In this document: one piece after another, positions 6,302 through 17,093 of the stretch
Layout: each line of letters begins with the position of its first letter
How positions within the stretch are numbered: the first letter of the stretch is position 1
NCBI RefSeq assembly: GCF_002272825.1
Contig: NZ_MLAM01000003.1
Location: 1-64,000, forward strand
DNA: 64,000 nt
Source: Helicobacter sp. 11S02596-1
GTDB lineage: Bacteria; Campylobacterota; Campylobacteria; Campylobacterales; Helicobacteraceae
Reading direction: 5' to 3'
Notes under the pieces: model-generated
The model's input: the letters and a program-made list of their open reading frames with translations, nothing else
Database searches by the model: none
What the model was told of the DNA's origin: nothing
Position numbers and translations under genes: made by a program

Positions 6302-7149
6302 GCATCTTCGCTAAAACTCCGATACATCCATTCCCCACACCAGCCCAAAAAAGCCAGCATATAAAACGCCATACGTGCATTGTAATAATTTTCTGTTTGA
6401 GAAAGCGTGTTGGAGCAAAACAAACACACCAACACGCCTAATGCCAAAAACAACATATTGGCGTATTCATAAAATCCAAAAAATTCTTTACGAGACAAAA
6501 ATACCTTGATAAACAAAATAAATCCCACACAAAACATCAAAAAATCCATATACAACCATAAATTGCTTTTATCATAATAAGCCTGAAAACCAGAAGCAAA
6601 CAAAACCACCAAACAAACATTGATAGAGGGGCAAAAAAATGCGAGGTATTTTCCAAGCTGGTTTTTGACATTCAGGCGAAAACCAAAACCAAAAAGTATC
6701 AACGGCAAAAATAAAAAGAAAATATAAAAAAATCCTGAAATAAAAATATATTTGAGATTTTCTAAGACCAAATCCAAAAAAGAAAGATCCTTGAGTCCAT
6801 CCCCAGTCATCAAGCCCAGTATCGCTGAATCCAACGATTTTTCAGTGCTCAAACTCAAAACGAAAATAAAAATCAAAACAATGCAAATCCCAACCGCAAC
6901 GAGCCTCTGGAAAAAAATATCCCTCTGTATATAAGAAGCAAGAATCAAATACCCCAAAGACATCATAATACCAAAAAGATAAAAAATATTCACAGCATTA
7001 TCATAAGCTCGGTCATTTTTGGTCAATATAAAAAATAATTGTGAAAAAGTATTGCTGAATTGAGAAACCAAAAGTGATAAAATACTAAAAACAAATAATA
7101 AAAAAAATATCGATGAAAAAATAACCTTATATGTGTTTGGTTTATTCAT
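6298..7149 (-). CDS. Multi-pass membrane protein of unknown function
   Basis: 283 residues with about eight strongly hydrophobic segments (near 9-30, 50-75, 82-100, 130-155, 168-188, 197-220, 230-246 and 262-278). No catalytic or binding motif stands out and I do not recognise the family. A clear ribosome site (AAGGA) precedes the ATG. It starts 12 bases after amiA ends and is the last gene of the leftward pyrH-to-amiA run, so co-transcription with a cell-wall amidase is likely. A link to envelope processes is only a guess from position. Confidence 0.7.
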   Translation of the reverse strand: MNKPNTYKVIFSSIFFLLFVFSILSLLVSQFSNTFSQLFFILTKNDRAYDNAVNIFYLFGIMMSLGYLILASYIQRDIFFQRLVAVGICIVLIFIFVLSLSTEKSLDSAILGLMTGDGLKDLSFLDLVLENLKYIFISGFFYIFFLFLPLILFGFGFRLNVKNQLGKYLAFFCPSINVCLVVLFASGFQAYYDKSNLWLYMDFLMFCVGFILFIKVFLSRKEFFGFYEYANMLFLALGVLVCLFCSNTLSQTENYYNARMAFYMLAFLGWCGEWMYRSFSEDA

Positions 7150-7161
7150 TATGTTCCTTGG

Positions 7162-8526
7162 TTAATAATTTTTGGCAAAATAGCCCTCAATCCCATCAGC
7201 TATCCCCTTAGCCAAAAACCTCTGGTAACGCTTATCATCAATCCTGCGCGCTTCAATTGGATTGGAATTATAGCCTATCTCAATCAAAACTGATGGCATC
7301 AACGCCCCTGCCAAAACCCAAAAAGGACCTTCCCGCACCCCGCCATCGACCACGCCCTGATAATGCTTGCGGAGTTCTCTTAAAATACCAAACTGGATAT
7401 CAATAGCAAGCTTATTAGAAGCGATGAGGCGATGGGAGTTTAGAGAATTTAGAAAAGAAAATTTAGAAAAATAATTCATCACATCCACATCGTCTTTGTT
7501 TTCAAGCTCAGCAACCTTTCTCGCACGCTCACTCCGTGCGGTCGAAAGGAAATAGGTTTCGACACCTTGGGGGCTATCGCTAGAATTTTTTGGCACAGAA
7601 TTGGCGTGAATAGAAACAAACAAATCCACATTCTTAGCATTGGCAAAATCCGTTCGTTCCTTCAGATTGATATAAACGTCCTTATTTCTCGTCATATAAA
7701 CAATATAGCCTCTTTTTTTAAGCTCTTGCTCCAAAAACTTTGAAACACTCAAGACAATCACTTTCTCACATATCTTGCTTACCCCCATCGCACCGCAATC
7801 CTTGCCCCCGTGTCCGGGATCGATGACAATTTTGTATTTTTTGGAAGTTTTGGGAGATTCTTGGGCGGGGGCGGTTTTTGTTTGAGCTACGGGGGATGAT
7901 TTTGGCTCGGTTTTATTTGTGCTAGATTGGGATTTTACAGGTGATTGGGATTTTGTAGCTGGCTTTTGTGCGGGCGCAGTTTGAGATTGCTTAGAAACGG
8001 GTGCTTTGATGGGCGGTTTGGGAGTAGTATTTTTTGGCTTTTCAGGTTTTTTTTGGGGCTTGGTGGGGGTTTTGGGGGTGCTTTTTGGGGCTGGAGGCTT
8101 GCTTTCTTTTTGTTCAGGGGGTTTTTTTGTGGCTTTTGGTTCTTTTGCGACTTTTGTCGCTTCGGGTTCAGGGAGTTTGTCGATGATACTGATATAGAGG
8201 TGTTTTTCTACGATCTTAGTCTGATAAGTGCTATCTTTGTTCGTCTTGATGACGACACGCACAATCTCAGGCGTATTTTGGGCGATTGAAACCTGCGTGC
8301 GGTTGGAAAAATTATAATTTTTTCTTGGACCAATTAAAACCGCCTCGATGTCTAAAAAATTTCTAAAATCCTTGAGACTATGGCGTTTAAAAGAGAGCTT
8401 TGAAATGTCTTGATTAAAAGTAATGCGAACACTGCTCGTGCCAAAAGGAATAATCTGAAGAATCTTGAGGTCTGAAGCCAAAGCAAATCCCAATACATAA
8501 AAAAATAAAATTAGGATTGCGCGCAC
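7162..8526 (-). CDS. amiA: N-acetylmuramoyl-L-alanine amidase AmiA
   Basis: 454 residues: signal peptide (1-18), an AMIN-like domain (about 20-130), a long Pro/Lys/Thr/Ser-rich linker (about 135-230) and a C-terminal Amidase_3 domain. Zinc ligands and catalytic residues are visible: His in DPGHGG, Glu in ICEKVIV, His in SIHANS and Glu in LIEIGYN. The enzyme cuts the amide bond between MurNAc and the stem peptide in the periplasm; in H. pylori AmiA (HP0772) is needed for daughter-cell separation and coccoid formation. The GTG start has GGAG seven bases upstream, lying in the last codons of fabX, so the two are probably translationally linked. The linker is low-complexity and likely variable among strains. 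Confidence 0.9.
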   Translation of the reverse strand: MRAILILFFYVLGFALASDLKILQIIPFGTSSVRITFNQDISKLSFKRHSLKDFRNFLDIEAVLIGPRKNYNFSNRTQVSIAQNTPEIVRVVIKTNKDSTYQTKIVEKHLYISIIDKLPEPEATKVAKEPKATKKPPEQKESKPPAPKSTPKTPTKPQKKPEKPKNTTPKPPIKAPVSKQSQTAPAQKPATKSQSPVKSQSSTNKTEPKSSPVAQTKTAPAQESPKTSKKYKIVIDPGHGGKDCGAMGVSKICEKVIVLSVSKFLEQELKKRGYIVYMTRNKDVYINLKERTDFANAKNVDLFVSIHANSVPKNSSDSPQGVETYFLSTARSERARKVAELENKDDVDVMNYFSKFSFLNSLNSHRLIASNKLAIDIQFGILRELRKHYQGVVDGGVREGPFWVLAGALMPSVLIEIGYNSNPIEARRIDDKRYQRFLAKGIADGIEGYFAKNY

Positions 8527-8530
8527 ACGA

Positions 8531-9622
8531 TTACTCCTGTGTCAGCTCGTGCATTAATTCTTTTACCGTGATGATTTTTTCTATTCTATAGCCATTCGCG
8601 CCACTAAAATAAAGCCCCTCTTGTTTGTCTCCCAAATGCCCTTTTCCCAAACTATCAGCGATACAATACCCAACTGCCTTTGCCTCAACACCCCGATGGC
8701 AAGGAGAAACGCAATTGCTGATACAACGAACCTTTGGGGCATTGCCCTCTTGCAATCTTTGCAAAACGCCGATATTGATCGCTCTGGCTGGGTAGCCCAC
8801 AGGCGATTTGACAAGCTTGATGTCATCTTTTTTTACAAAGGGCAAAATCTCTGCATACGCCTTGGCGTCGCATTCTTTTGTCCCTAAAAAGCGTGTCCCC
8901 ATCTGCACCCCGCTCGCACCCAAAGCAATCATCCTATCAATATCGCCGCGATCCCAAATGCCCCCCGCAGCAATCACAGGGATATTTCCCCATTTTTTGG
9001 CTTCATCAGCGATCTGTGGGACAAGGTTTTCTAGCTGGAACTCTTCCTTGAAACAATCTTCGTATTTAAACCCCTGATGTCCCCCGCTCAAAGGACCTTC
9101 GACAATAATCGCATCGGGGAGTCTTTGATACCGATCTTCCCAGCGCTTGCAAATAATCCGCAATGCCTTTACCGAAGATACGATCGGCACGAGTGCAACC
9201 TCCGGAAAATTCTTTGTAAATTCAGGCATATTCGTAGGCAATCCCGCACCTGTAACGATGATATTTGCCCCCGCCTCACAAGCATCTCTGACGACCCTGC
9301 CATATTCATTGATAGCATAGAGAATATTTGCACCCAAAGGGCTATTGCCACAGATTTTTCTGGTATTTTTAAATATCTCATTCAACGCCTGTTTGGAATA
9401 AAAATTGATCGCTTCAAATGGCTTGGAAGAAACAATCCTTTCAACAAAATGCATTTTTTTATAATACCCCGTCCCTACGGCACTGATAATCCCCAAGCCA
9501 CCCTCTTTTGAGACATTGCCCGCAAGCTCATCCCAACTGATACCCACGCCCATACCTCCTTGGAATATGGGGTATTTGATGGTATGTTTCCCGATTTTTA
9601 ATGGTTTTAATTTCACGTTCAT
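8531..9622 (-). CDS. fabX: FabX-type flavin and iron-sulfur enoyl/decanoyl-ACP dehydrogenase-isomerase
   Basis: 363 residues of the nitronate monooxygenase / FabK-like TIM-barrel family, in the position of HP0773 in H. pylori, now known as FabX. FabX makes the double bond for unsaturated fatty acids from decanoyl-ACP and replaces FabA/FabB. Seen here: the FMN-binding glycines (GGMGVGIS, GGIWDRGDIDRM), the SGGHQG loop with the likely catalytic His, and four cysteines around residues 300-330 (CISNCVSPC then GYC) that fit the [4Fe-4S] site separating FabX from plain FabK or nitronate monooxygenase. It sits between tyrS and amiA with tight spacing. The enzyme assignment rests on synteny and the cysteine cluster. 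Confidence 0.82.
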   Translation of the reverse strand: MNVKLKPLKIGKHTIKYPIFQGGMGVGISWDELAGNVSKEGGLGIISAVGTGYYKKMHFVERIVSSKPFEAINFYSKQALNEIFKNTRKICGNSPLGANILYAINEYGRVVRDACEAGANIIVTGAGLPTNMPEFTKNFPEVALVPIVSSVKALRIICKRWEDRYQRLPDAIIVEGPLSGGHQGFKYEDCFKEEFQLENLVPQIADEAKKWGNIPVIAAGGIWDRGDIDRMIALGASGVQMGTRFLGTKECDAKAYAEILPFVKKDDIKLVKSPVGYPARAINIGVLQRLQEGNAPKVRCISNCVSPCHRGVEAKAVGYCIADSLGKGHLGDKQEGLYFSGANGYRIEKIITVKELMHELTQE

Positions 9623-9640
9623 CGATTATTTTTCCTCAAA

Positions 9641-10885
9641 TCATTTAATCACAGCTCGGATAAACTTTCTTTTTCCTATTTGTATCACATATTCTCCCGA
9701 TTCAAATTTATAATTTTCGTCCATAATTTTTTGTTTATTGATTTTGAGACCCCCTCCCTGAATATCTCTCCTCGCCTGAGAAGTCGAGGAGCAAAGATTG
9801 GCAAGCTTGAGAAGCTCACAAATCCAAATGCCTTTTTGAAACGCCATCTGAGGTGCCTCGCTAGGTGTTGCATCGCCTTGAAAAACCTCATCAAACTCTT
9901 TTTTAGCATTTTGCGCCAAATCCAAGCTGTGATACCTCGCTGTGATTTCTAGGGCTAGCTCTTCTTTGACTGCTTTGGGATGCAACACGCCGTTTGCAAC
10001 ACCACGCTTGTATTCTTCTATTTCCCCGATGGTTTTACTACTCAAAAGCTCATAATATTTCCACATCAAATCATCAGAAATGCTGAGTATTTTAGCATAC
10101 ATTGCATTAGGTTTTTCTGTAACCCCGATATAATTTCCCAAACTCTTGCTCATTTTATTCACGCCATCAAGCCCCTCAAGCAACGGCACGGTCAGCACGG
10201 ATTGCTCTTTATTTAGCCCATAAGCACGCTGGAGCGTTCTGCCTACGAGGAGATTGAACTTTTGGTCATTACCACCAAGCTCAATATCACAACCCAGCGC
10301 AACCGAATCATACCCCTGCAATAGAGGATACATAAATTCAATAATACTAATCGGGCGATTTTGCTGGTAGCGTTTTTCAAAATCATCCCGTTCTAGCATC
10401 CTCGCAACCGAAAACTTCGATGTCAAATCTACCAACCCCCCTACCCCAAGCGCATTGATCCATTTGGAATTAAAACAAATCTCTGTATATTTGGGATCGA
10501 GTATCTTAAAAACCTGTTCTTTGTAGGTTTGGGCGTTGTTTTGGACCTCTTGGGCGCTGAGTTGTTTTCTCGTCTCGCTCTTGCCACTAGGATCGCCGAT
10601 GGTAGCGGTAAAATCACCGATGAGAAATTTCACATCCCCACCATATCGCTGAAAAACAGCTAGCTTTTGGATCAAAACCGTATGCCCCAAATGTAGATCG
10701 GGTGCAGTGGGATCAAAGCCTGCTTTCACGACAAATCGCTCACCGGTTGTATAATATCTCCCCACCAAAGAAGCGATATAATCTGCTCCAATAAATTCGC
10801 TTGCCCCACGCGTGATTTCTGCCATCGCTTCTTGAACTTTTTGTTTAATTTCTGGCTCAAGATTTATTTGATTGTGATCGCCCAT
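9641..10885 (-). CDS. tyrS: Tyrosyl-tRNA synthetase
   Basis: 414 residues, class I aminoacyl-tRNA synthetase. The HIGH-type motif is in DLHLGHTVL near residue 46, the KMSKS motif in NKMSKSLGN near 245, and the C-terminal 60 residues look like an S4 RNA-binding domain. It charges tRNA-Tyr in the cytoplasm. The ATG has GGGGAG just upstream and begins nine bases after spoT ends, so it belongs to the same transcript, as in H. pylori (HP0774-HP0775). Length is normal and all key motifs are present. Confidence 0.95.
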   Translation of the reverse strand: MGDHNQINLEPEIKQKVQEAMAEITRGASEFIGADYIASLVGRYYTTGERFVVKAGFDPTAPDLHLGHTVLIQKLAVFQRYGGDVKFLIGDFTATIGDPSGKSETRKQLSAQEVQNNAQTYKEQVFKILDPKYTEICFNSKWINALGVGGLVDLTSKFSVARMLERDDFEKRYQQNRPISIIEFMYPLLQGYDSVALGCDIELGGNDQKFNLLVGRTLQRAYGLNKEQSVLTVPLLEGLDGVNKMSKSLGNYIGVTEKPNAMYAKILSISDDLMWKYYELLSSKTIGEIEEYKRGVANGVLHPKAVKEELALEITARYHSLDLAQNAKKEFDEVFQGDATPSEAPQMAFQKGIWICELLKLANLCSSTSQARRDIQGGGLKINKQKIMDENYKFESGEYVIQIGKRKFIRAVIK

Positions 10886-10894
10886 TTGCTCCCC

Positions 10895-13045
10895 TCAGTT
10901 TTGATATGCGTCTTTTAAACTTGAAAATTCTATCACTTTGTATTTCCTCATTAGCGATTCTTTGAGTGGTTTGATGTCCCGAAAATCAACCTCAAACAAG
11001 ATTTCACAATGCGTTGAAAACTGGCTTTTATACCCCAAATACGACACGCCGATAACATTGCAACCATTTTTTGCCAAATTATTTAAGAAATTTGCTAACG
11101 TGCCTTTTTTGTCTTCAAGGGCGACAATGACCTTATAAGCGGTTTTTATTTTCTTTGCCCATTCGACAAATACCATTGACACACCTGATTGGATATCTTC
11201 ACTGACTTTCTCGCATAGTTTGTGATGGACAACGGCTTTTTGACCCGTCATTATAGCCAAAATCTCATCGCCGTATTTGGGATGACAACAATAATCAAAC
11301 AAGATTTCATTCACATTACGATTGGTATAAATCACGAAATTTTCGAGTTCGATTTTTTTGAGTTTGAGGAGATTCATCCGTATTTTGGCAAAAAAACTCG
11401 ACTCGGTATTGAAGCTTTGCTTGATTTTATTTTTGAGATCCTGCAAAAATCCAATGTCTTTGGTAGCGCGGAAAAGCGAGTTATCAAAGCCTTTGATCGA
11501 AAGATACCTTTCAAATATTTTGTGATTTTTGCCAAAAATGGTTGCCAAAATATTGATAGCGCTTTTTTTCTCAATCTCACGGATCTGGTTTTGGCGTTGC
11601 AGGCGCAAATGGCTTTTTGCACGCGAGGTTTTGACCGCATCGACCCAGGTGTATTTCGGCGCAGCTTCTCTGCCGACAATAATCCGCACAATATCCCCGC
11701 TTTTGAGCGTCTGGAGCAAAGAGACTTTTTGGTTATTCACATAGGCTTCTTTGGCATTATCACCTAGCTCGCTATGGACCGCATAGGCAAAATCAAGTGC
11801 AATCGCCCCCACAGGCAAGGCGTAAGTATCCCCATCGGGCGAAAATACCACAATATCTTCTTGATACAAATCATTTTTGGCAAGCTCGTAAAATTCCTCG
11901 ATAGTGTTGTTTTGGTATTGGAGATTATGCAACCATTCTAGGCTAGGAATCATCCCGCCGCTCTTGTATTTCCAATGCGCTGCAATGCCGTATTCTGCAC
12001 TTTTGTGCATATCAAATGTGCGGATCTGGATTTCATAAACCAATGCCTCATCAAAAATCGTCGTATGGATGGTTTGATAGCCATTTTCCTTAGGCAAGGC
12101 GATATAATCTTTGAATCGTGAGACAATGGGTTTGAAATTCAAATGCACCATTCCTAAGACTTTATAGCATTCAATCGGATTTTTGACGATGATTCTCACC
12201 GCAAGCAAATCAAGAACCTCATCGATACTCACGCCCTTTCTTTGCATTTTTAGGTAAATAGAATACGGGCGTTTTACCCGACTTTCGATATGAAAATCAG
12301 TATCTGAAAAGCCTTGCGTTAAAAGCATTTTATTGAGCTTGTCAATAAAATGATTGAGCCTCAATGACAAAGATTGCTTGTTTTCTTTGAGATAATTGCG
12401 GATTTTTTCATATTCTTGGGGAAAAATATAATGAAAGCTCTTGTCTTCAAGCTCATTTTTGATCGAAGAAATCCCCAAACGATGAGCGATAGGGGCATAT
12501 ACCACCAATGTTTCTTCTGAAATGCGAATCTGCTTTTCATAGGGTAACACCTCAAGGGTTAGCATATTATGCAAGCGATCGCTAATCTTAATCACCAGCG
12601 CTCTGGGGTCTTTGATGGCTGCGACAAGCATTTTTCTAAAAGACAAAGCCGAGATGATGACTTTTTGGCTCGAATTATTAGAAACAAGTTCTTCTTTTCT
12701 GATTTCTGTGATTTTAGTCAGTGCATCGACCAAAACAGCAACATCATCGCCAAATTCAGCCTTGATGACATCAATATCACACAATGTATCTTCGACAACA
12801 TCGTGGAGCAAGGCTGAGCAAATCATCGCTTCATCGCCACCATAAAAAGCCACAATGCAAGCCACGCAAATAGGATGGACAACGTAGGGTTCGCCACTTT
12901 TTCTTTTTTGCCCATCGTGATATTTGATAGCAATTTCCAATGCGTTGTCAATTTTTGAAGTGATTTGAACCAAATTCTGCAGGGTCTTTATCCCCTCTTG
13001 AGGTTCGGTGATTTTCCTTAAGGTATCAAAAAATTCCAAATTCAA
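10895..13045 (-). CDS. spoT: Bifunctional (p)ppGpp synthetase/hydrolase (RelA/SpoT homologue)
   Basis: 716 residues with the full RSH layout: an HD hydrolase domain (HDVVEDT near residue 85), a nucleotidyltransferase synthetase domain (ENGYQTIHTT), a TGS domain (VFSPDGDTYALPVGA near 400) and a C-terminal ACT domain (VALEDKKGTLANFLNNL). The intact HD site suggests it both makes and degrades (p)ppGpp, as expected for the only long RSH in Helicobacter. The start is TTG with AAGG upstream. It lies between rpoZ and tyrS; the omega subunit encoded upstream forms part of a ppGpp site on RNA polymerase in other proteobacteria, so the grouping makes functional sense. Confidence 0.95.
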   Translation of the reverse strand: MNLEFFDTLRKITEPQEGIKTLQNLVQITSKIDNALEIAIKYHDGQKRKSGEPYVVHPICVACIVAFYGGDEAMICSALLHDVVEDTLCDIDVIKAEFGDDVAVLVDALTKITEIRKEELVSNNSSQKVIISALSFRKMLVAAIKDPRALVIKISDRLHNMLTLEVLPYEKQIRISEETLVVYAPIAHRLGISSIKNELEDKSFHYIFPQEYEKIRNYLKENKQSLSLRLNHFIDKLNKMLLTQGFSDTDFHIESRVKRPYSIYLKMQRKGVSIDEVLDLLAVRIIVKNPIECYKVLGMVHLNFKPIVSRFKDYIALPKENGYQTIHTTIFDEALVYEIQIRTFDMHKSAEYGIAAHWKYKSGGMIPSLEWLHNLQYQNNTIEEFYELAKNDLYQEDIVVFSPDGDTYALPVGAIALDFAYAVHSELGDNAKEAYVNNQKVSLLQTLKSGDIVRIIVGREAAPKYTWVDAVKTSRAKSHLRLQRQNQIREIEKKSAINILATIFGKNHKIFERYLSIKGFDNSLFRATKDIGFLQDLKNKIKQSFNTESSFFAKIRMNLLKLKKIELENFVIYTNRNVNEILFDYCCHPKYGDEILAIMTGQKAVVHHKLCEKVSEDIQSGVSMVFVEWAKKIKTAYKVIVALEDKKGTLANFLNNLAKNGCNVIGVSYLGYKSQFSTHCEILFEVDFRDIKPLKESLMRKYKVIEFSSLKDAYQN

Positions 13046-13054
13046 ACAGACCTT

Positions 13055-13270
13055 TTAATTGCGCTCATCGATCCGATCAACACTGACTTTCCCCTCAGCA
13101 ATCTCTCTCATTGCAATATCAGCAAGCTTGTTTTTTTTCATATCCATATCCACGAGGGGTTTTGCCCCCGCACTAAGCTGTTTGACCCTAGAAAATACGA
13201 GGTTTGAGAGGATATACCTATCATTCCCAATTCTTTCAAGTGCTTTCGCTACGATTTCTTCAGTTCTCAA
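13055..13270 (-). CDS. rpoZ: RNA polymerase omega subunit
   Basis: 71 residues starting MRTEEIVAKALERIGNDRYILSN, with the omega core motif where omega clamps the beta-prime subunit (RVKQLSAGAKPLVD) and a helical tail ending AMREIAEGKVSVDRIDE. Start codon is TTG with AAGGAT seven bases upstream. Ten bases separate it from spoT. In H. pylori the gene (HP0776) occupies the same place. Omega helps assemble the polymerase and, in other bacteria, contributes to a ppGpp-binding site. Confidence 0.9.
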   Translation of the reverse strand: MRTEEIVAKALERIGNDRYILSNLVFSRVKQLSAGAKPLVDMDMKKNKLADIAMREIAEGKVSVDRIDERN

Positions 13271-13298
13271 TTTCGATCCTTTTTTTAAATTTCGGGCG

Positions 13299-14030
<732 letters not shown>

Positions 14031-14151
14031 TTATTTTTGCTCCGTTTGGGTTAATCCAAATCTAAAAGACCACTACATAGAGTAAAAACACCAAACGCTT
14101 GCAAGTCAAATCTCAAACCACGCTTACGTTGAAATTTTAGTAAATTCTTAC

Positions 14152-15447
14152 TTAATATTGGATTTGTTTCAAAATAACTTTCAAAGAATCAATAATATAC
14201 GCAACTTCTTCTAGGGTGATGGTATAAGGGGGCATTAGATAAATCGTATTCCCCAAAGGACGCAATAAAAGACCTTTTTTCAAGCCTTTTTCAAAAATCT
14301 CTAACCCCACGCGCCTCCCCTGCGGAAATCCCACCAAATCAAAGGCAAAAACCATCCCTTGATAGCGAAAGTTGGAAATAAATTTAAATTCTTTGAGTTC
14401 TTCCATCAATGCCACAATCTTATGGCTAAAAATCTTATTTTTTGCAATAACATCTTGGGACTCAAAAATATCAAGCACCGCATTCGCACACGCACACGCT
14501 AGGGCATTGCCTGTGTAGCTATGCGAATGCAAAAACGCCTTGTGTGCCTCATAGGGAGCATAAAATTTTTCATAAACCTCATCGCTTGTCATCACCACAG
14601 ACAACGGCATATACCCCCCACTCAAGCCCTTTGAAAGGCACAAAAAATCCGGCGTTATATCGCATTGTTCATAAGCAAACAAACTCCCGCTCCTGCCAAA
14701 CCCCACAGCAATTTCATCAAAAATCACATAAATCCCACGCTCTTGGCACATCCTAGAAGCTTTCAGGACATATTCAGCGCTATAGATATGCATATTCCCC
14801 GCACACTGGATCAATGGCTCTAAGATAAAGGCTGCGATATTTTTGCCCTCAGTATCCAAGATGATTTCGAGTGCCTTAAGGGCATTGGGAATATCTGCGT
14901 TATCCTTTGGAACAGGGGTTTGGAGGCATTCAATCAATATCTCTTCATAAGTATTTTTATAAAGCCCCACTGCCCCAACAGAAAGCGCCCCAATAGTCTC
15001 GCCGTGATACGCATTACTCAGCGACAAAAATTTTGGGCGCTTTTTGCCATCTAACAAATGGGCGTGGTAGCTCATCTTGAGTGCTACTTCCACGCACGAT
15101 GAACCATTGTCTGCATAAAAACATTTTTCCAATCCTTTAGGCGTTAGCCCGACTAAGCGATTGGAAAGTCGGATAATACCCTCGTGCGTGAAGCCTGCAA
15201 AAATCACGTGTTCAAGCGTGTCGATCTGCTCTTTTAGCTTGGCATTAATATAATCATTGCTATGCCCAAATAGATTCACCCACCAGCTACTCACACAATC
15301 AATATAAGCATTCCCATCAAAATCGTATAAATAAACTCCCTTGCCCCGTTTGATAGGGATGATGGGAAGCTTTTCGTGGTCTTTCATTTGCGTGCAAGGA
15401 TGCCAAATCGTTTTGAGATCGGATGCTATCAGTTCGCTTGTATCCAT
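14152..15447 (-). CDS. bioA: Adenosylmethionine-8-amino-7-oxononanoate aminotransferase
   Basis: About 431 residues, class III PLP aminotransferase of biotin synthesis. [11 protein letters not shown] near the N-terminus is typical of BioA; the PLP lysine is in [10 protein letters not shown] near residue 270, preceded by [10 protein letters not shown]. It converts KAPA to DAPA using S-adenosylmethionine, cytoplasmic. The ATG at 15447 is preferred over the upstream TTG because GGGAG sits five bases before it. It diverges from the PpiD-like gene, as HP0976 and HP0977 do in H. pylori. BioB is encoded at 43.7-44.5 kb. Confidence 0.93.
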   Translation of the reverse strand: MDTSELIASDLKTIWHPCTQMKDHEKLPIIPIKRGKGVYLYDFDGNAYIDCVSSWWVNLFGHSNDYINAKLKEQIDTLEHVIFAGFTHEGIIRLSNRLVGLTPKGLEKCFYADNGSSCVEVALKMSYHAHLLDGKKRPKFLSLSNAYHGETIGALSVGAVGLYKNTYEEILIECLQTPVPKDNADIPNALKALEIILDTEGKNIAAFILEPLIQCAGNMHIYSAEYVLKASRMCQERGIYVIFDEIAVGFGRSGSLFAYEQCDITPDFLCLSKGLSGGYMPLSVVMTSDEVYEKFYAPYEAHKAFLHSHSYTGNALACACANAVLDIFESQDVIAKNKIFSHKIVALMEELKEFKFISNFRYQGMVFAFDLVGFPQGRRVGLEIFEKGLKKGLLLRPLGNTIYLMPPYTITLEEVAYIIDSLKVILKQIQY

Positions 15448-15499
15448 AAAAACTCCCAAGTTTTGCTTTTAAATAAGTCTAATTTTAGCCATTTTTAAG

Positions 15500-15505
15500 T
15501 ATAAT
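15500..15505 (+). promoter_or_regulatory. -10 box upstream of the PpiD-like gene
   Basis: TATAAT within AAGTATAATCC, 130 bases before the start codon. A second candidate, TATACT at 15611-15616, would give a short leader. Which is used cannot be told from sequence. Confidence 0.45.
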
Positions 15506-15634
15506 CCACCGCATTAATGAATCTTTGGAAGAAAGATATAATATTTTTTGATATTATGTTATATTTTTTTAAGATTTTAGATCCAAAATGATAAACATTT
15601 TGACAAAAATTATACTTAGGGAATTATCAAACAG

Positions 15635-17077
15635 ATGATAGAGTGGATGCAAAAACACAAAAAATATCTTGTTATCACAATATGGATCAGCACCATCGCA
15701 TTCATAGCCGCAGGGATGATCGGCTGGGGTCAATACAATTTTTCTATTTCAGGAGATAGCGTCGCTAAAGTCGGTAAAATAACCATTTCTAGGCAAGAAC
15801 TCGAGCAAGAATACCGCAGATTTTATGAAATATATGCTCAAGCTATCGATAATTTTAGCCAAGAGGACGCTCAAGCGATGGGGCTTGAAAATGCCGCACT
15901 CAATTTCCTCATCAATCAAGCACTGCTTAGAAACTTTGCTCTGGATTTGGGATTGCAGGTAGAAGATACCGAAGTTATCGATGAAATCACGCAGAATGAG
16001 GCATTCCAAGATAATGGGCATTTTGATGAAAATCGATACAAAACCCTCTTGCAAGAAAACCGCTACCGCCCATCAGATTTTGAAGAAAATGTTAGAAATG
16101 CCCTTTTATTGCAAAAAATCACTGCCCTACTCCCTAAAACTATCACGCCTCTGGAATTGTCCGCAGTTTCTTCTGGATTTGAGCTTGAAGATAAAATCGA
16201 AATCGCCATCTTAACCACCAAAACCATCCACCCCAATATCCCGCAAACAGAACTCAAAACATTCTGGGAACAAAACAAAAATAAGTATCAAAAACCCGCT
16301 GAGTTTGACATTCAGTCCATATTTGTAGGCTCAAATACACAACCTGTTACTCCTATAGAACTAGAAGAGCAATACAAGCAAAATAAAAGCCTTTATCTCA
16401 ATGATAAAGGCGAGCTAGAAAGCTTCCAGAGCGCAAAAGAAAAAATCCAAAAAGATGTCCAAATGCAAAAAGCCCAATCTCAAGCGCTTCAAGAATATCT
16501 CAAGCTTAAAAAAGGTGAGGCAAAAAACTTCCAAAGCCAAACATTTTCAGACAATCGATACCCACCAGAAGTAATGCAAGAACTCCAAAAAGCCAAAATC
16601 AATGATACGCTAAAGCCTCAAGTCTATCAAGATGGGTATATTGTTATCAAACTCATTGGCAAAAAAGACGCCCAACCAAAGGATTTTGAAGCAGCCAAAT
16701 CGCAAGCTTTGAGCGAACTTGAGGCGACAAAAAAAATCCAACTTCTAAAGATTGAAGCGCAAAATAAACTCGAGACATTCACAGGCAAAAATATTGGATT
16801 TGTATATCCAAATTTTAAAGGCAAAATCGAAGGCTTAGACGAAAAAGAGACATCCGAACTTATCGCACAAATTTTTGCTAGCAACAAAAAGTCAAATTTT
16901 GCTATCATCAACGATAAAGCCATTTTGTATCGGATAACCCAACAAGATTTCAAAAATAAGCTACAAGAAAGCGATAAAAGTTTAATGCAAAATATAACAG
17001 AAAATCTCAAAACCAATTATCTTGATCAAACCCTCATTGATCATCTCAGGCGACAATACACTATCAAAAGATATTAA
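15635..17077 (+). CDS. SurA/PpiD-like membrane-anchored periplasmic chaperone
   Basis: 480 residues. A short basic N-terminus (MQKHKKYLV) leads into one membrane anchor (about 11-31), then a SurA N-domain-like helical region (about 45-165) and a long lysine/glutamine-rich helical part. A parvulin domain is not obvious; residues 225-330 occupy its usual place but lack clear catalytic motifs, so this is probably a chaperone more than an isomerase. It corresponds to HP0977, located before ftsA in H. pylori. Likely role: escorting outer membrane proteins emerging from the Sec channel, relevant to the OMP-rich regions of this window. Spacing to ftsA is 16 bases, suggesting one transcript. Confidence 0.75.
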   Translation: MIEWMQKHKKYLVITIWISTIAFIAAGMIGWGQYNFSISGDSVAKVGKITISRQELEQEYRRFYEIYAQAIDNFSQEDAQAMGLENAALNFLINQALLRNFALDLGLQVEDTEVIDEITQNEAFQDNGHFDENRYKTLLQENRYRPSDFEENVRNALLLQKITALLPKTITPLELSAVSSGFELEDKIEIAILTTKTIHPNIPQTELKTFWEQNKNKYQKPAEFDIQSIFVGSNTQPVTPIELEEQYKQNKSLYLNDKGELESFQSAKEKIQKDVQMQKAQSQALQEYLKLKKGEAKNFQSQTFSDNRYPPEVMQELQKAKINDTLKPQVYQDGYIVIKLIGKKDAQPKDFEAAKSQALSELEATKKIQLLKIEAQNKLETFTGKNIGFVYPNFKGKIEGLDEKETSELIAQIFASNKKSNFAIINDKAILYRITQQDFKNKLQESDKSLMQNITENLKTNYLDQTLIDHLRRQYTIKRY

Positions 17078-17093
17078 AAACTAGGAGGCAAAT

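Noticed and set aside
14060-14092. AAAGACCACTAC...GAGTAAAA upstream of pyrH, similar to linkers of the two-hairpin repeat
   Set aside because: The two linkers are in the wrong relative orientation and no stems separate them; treated as chance.
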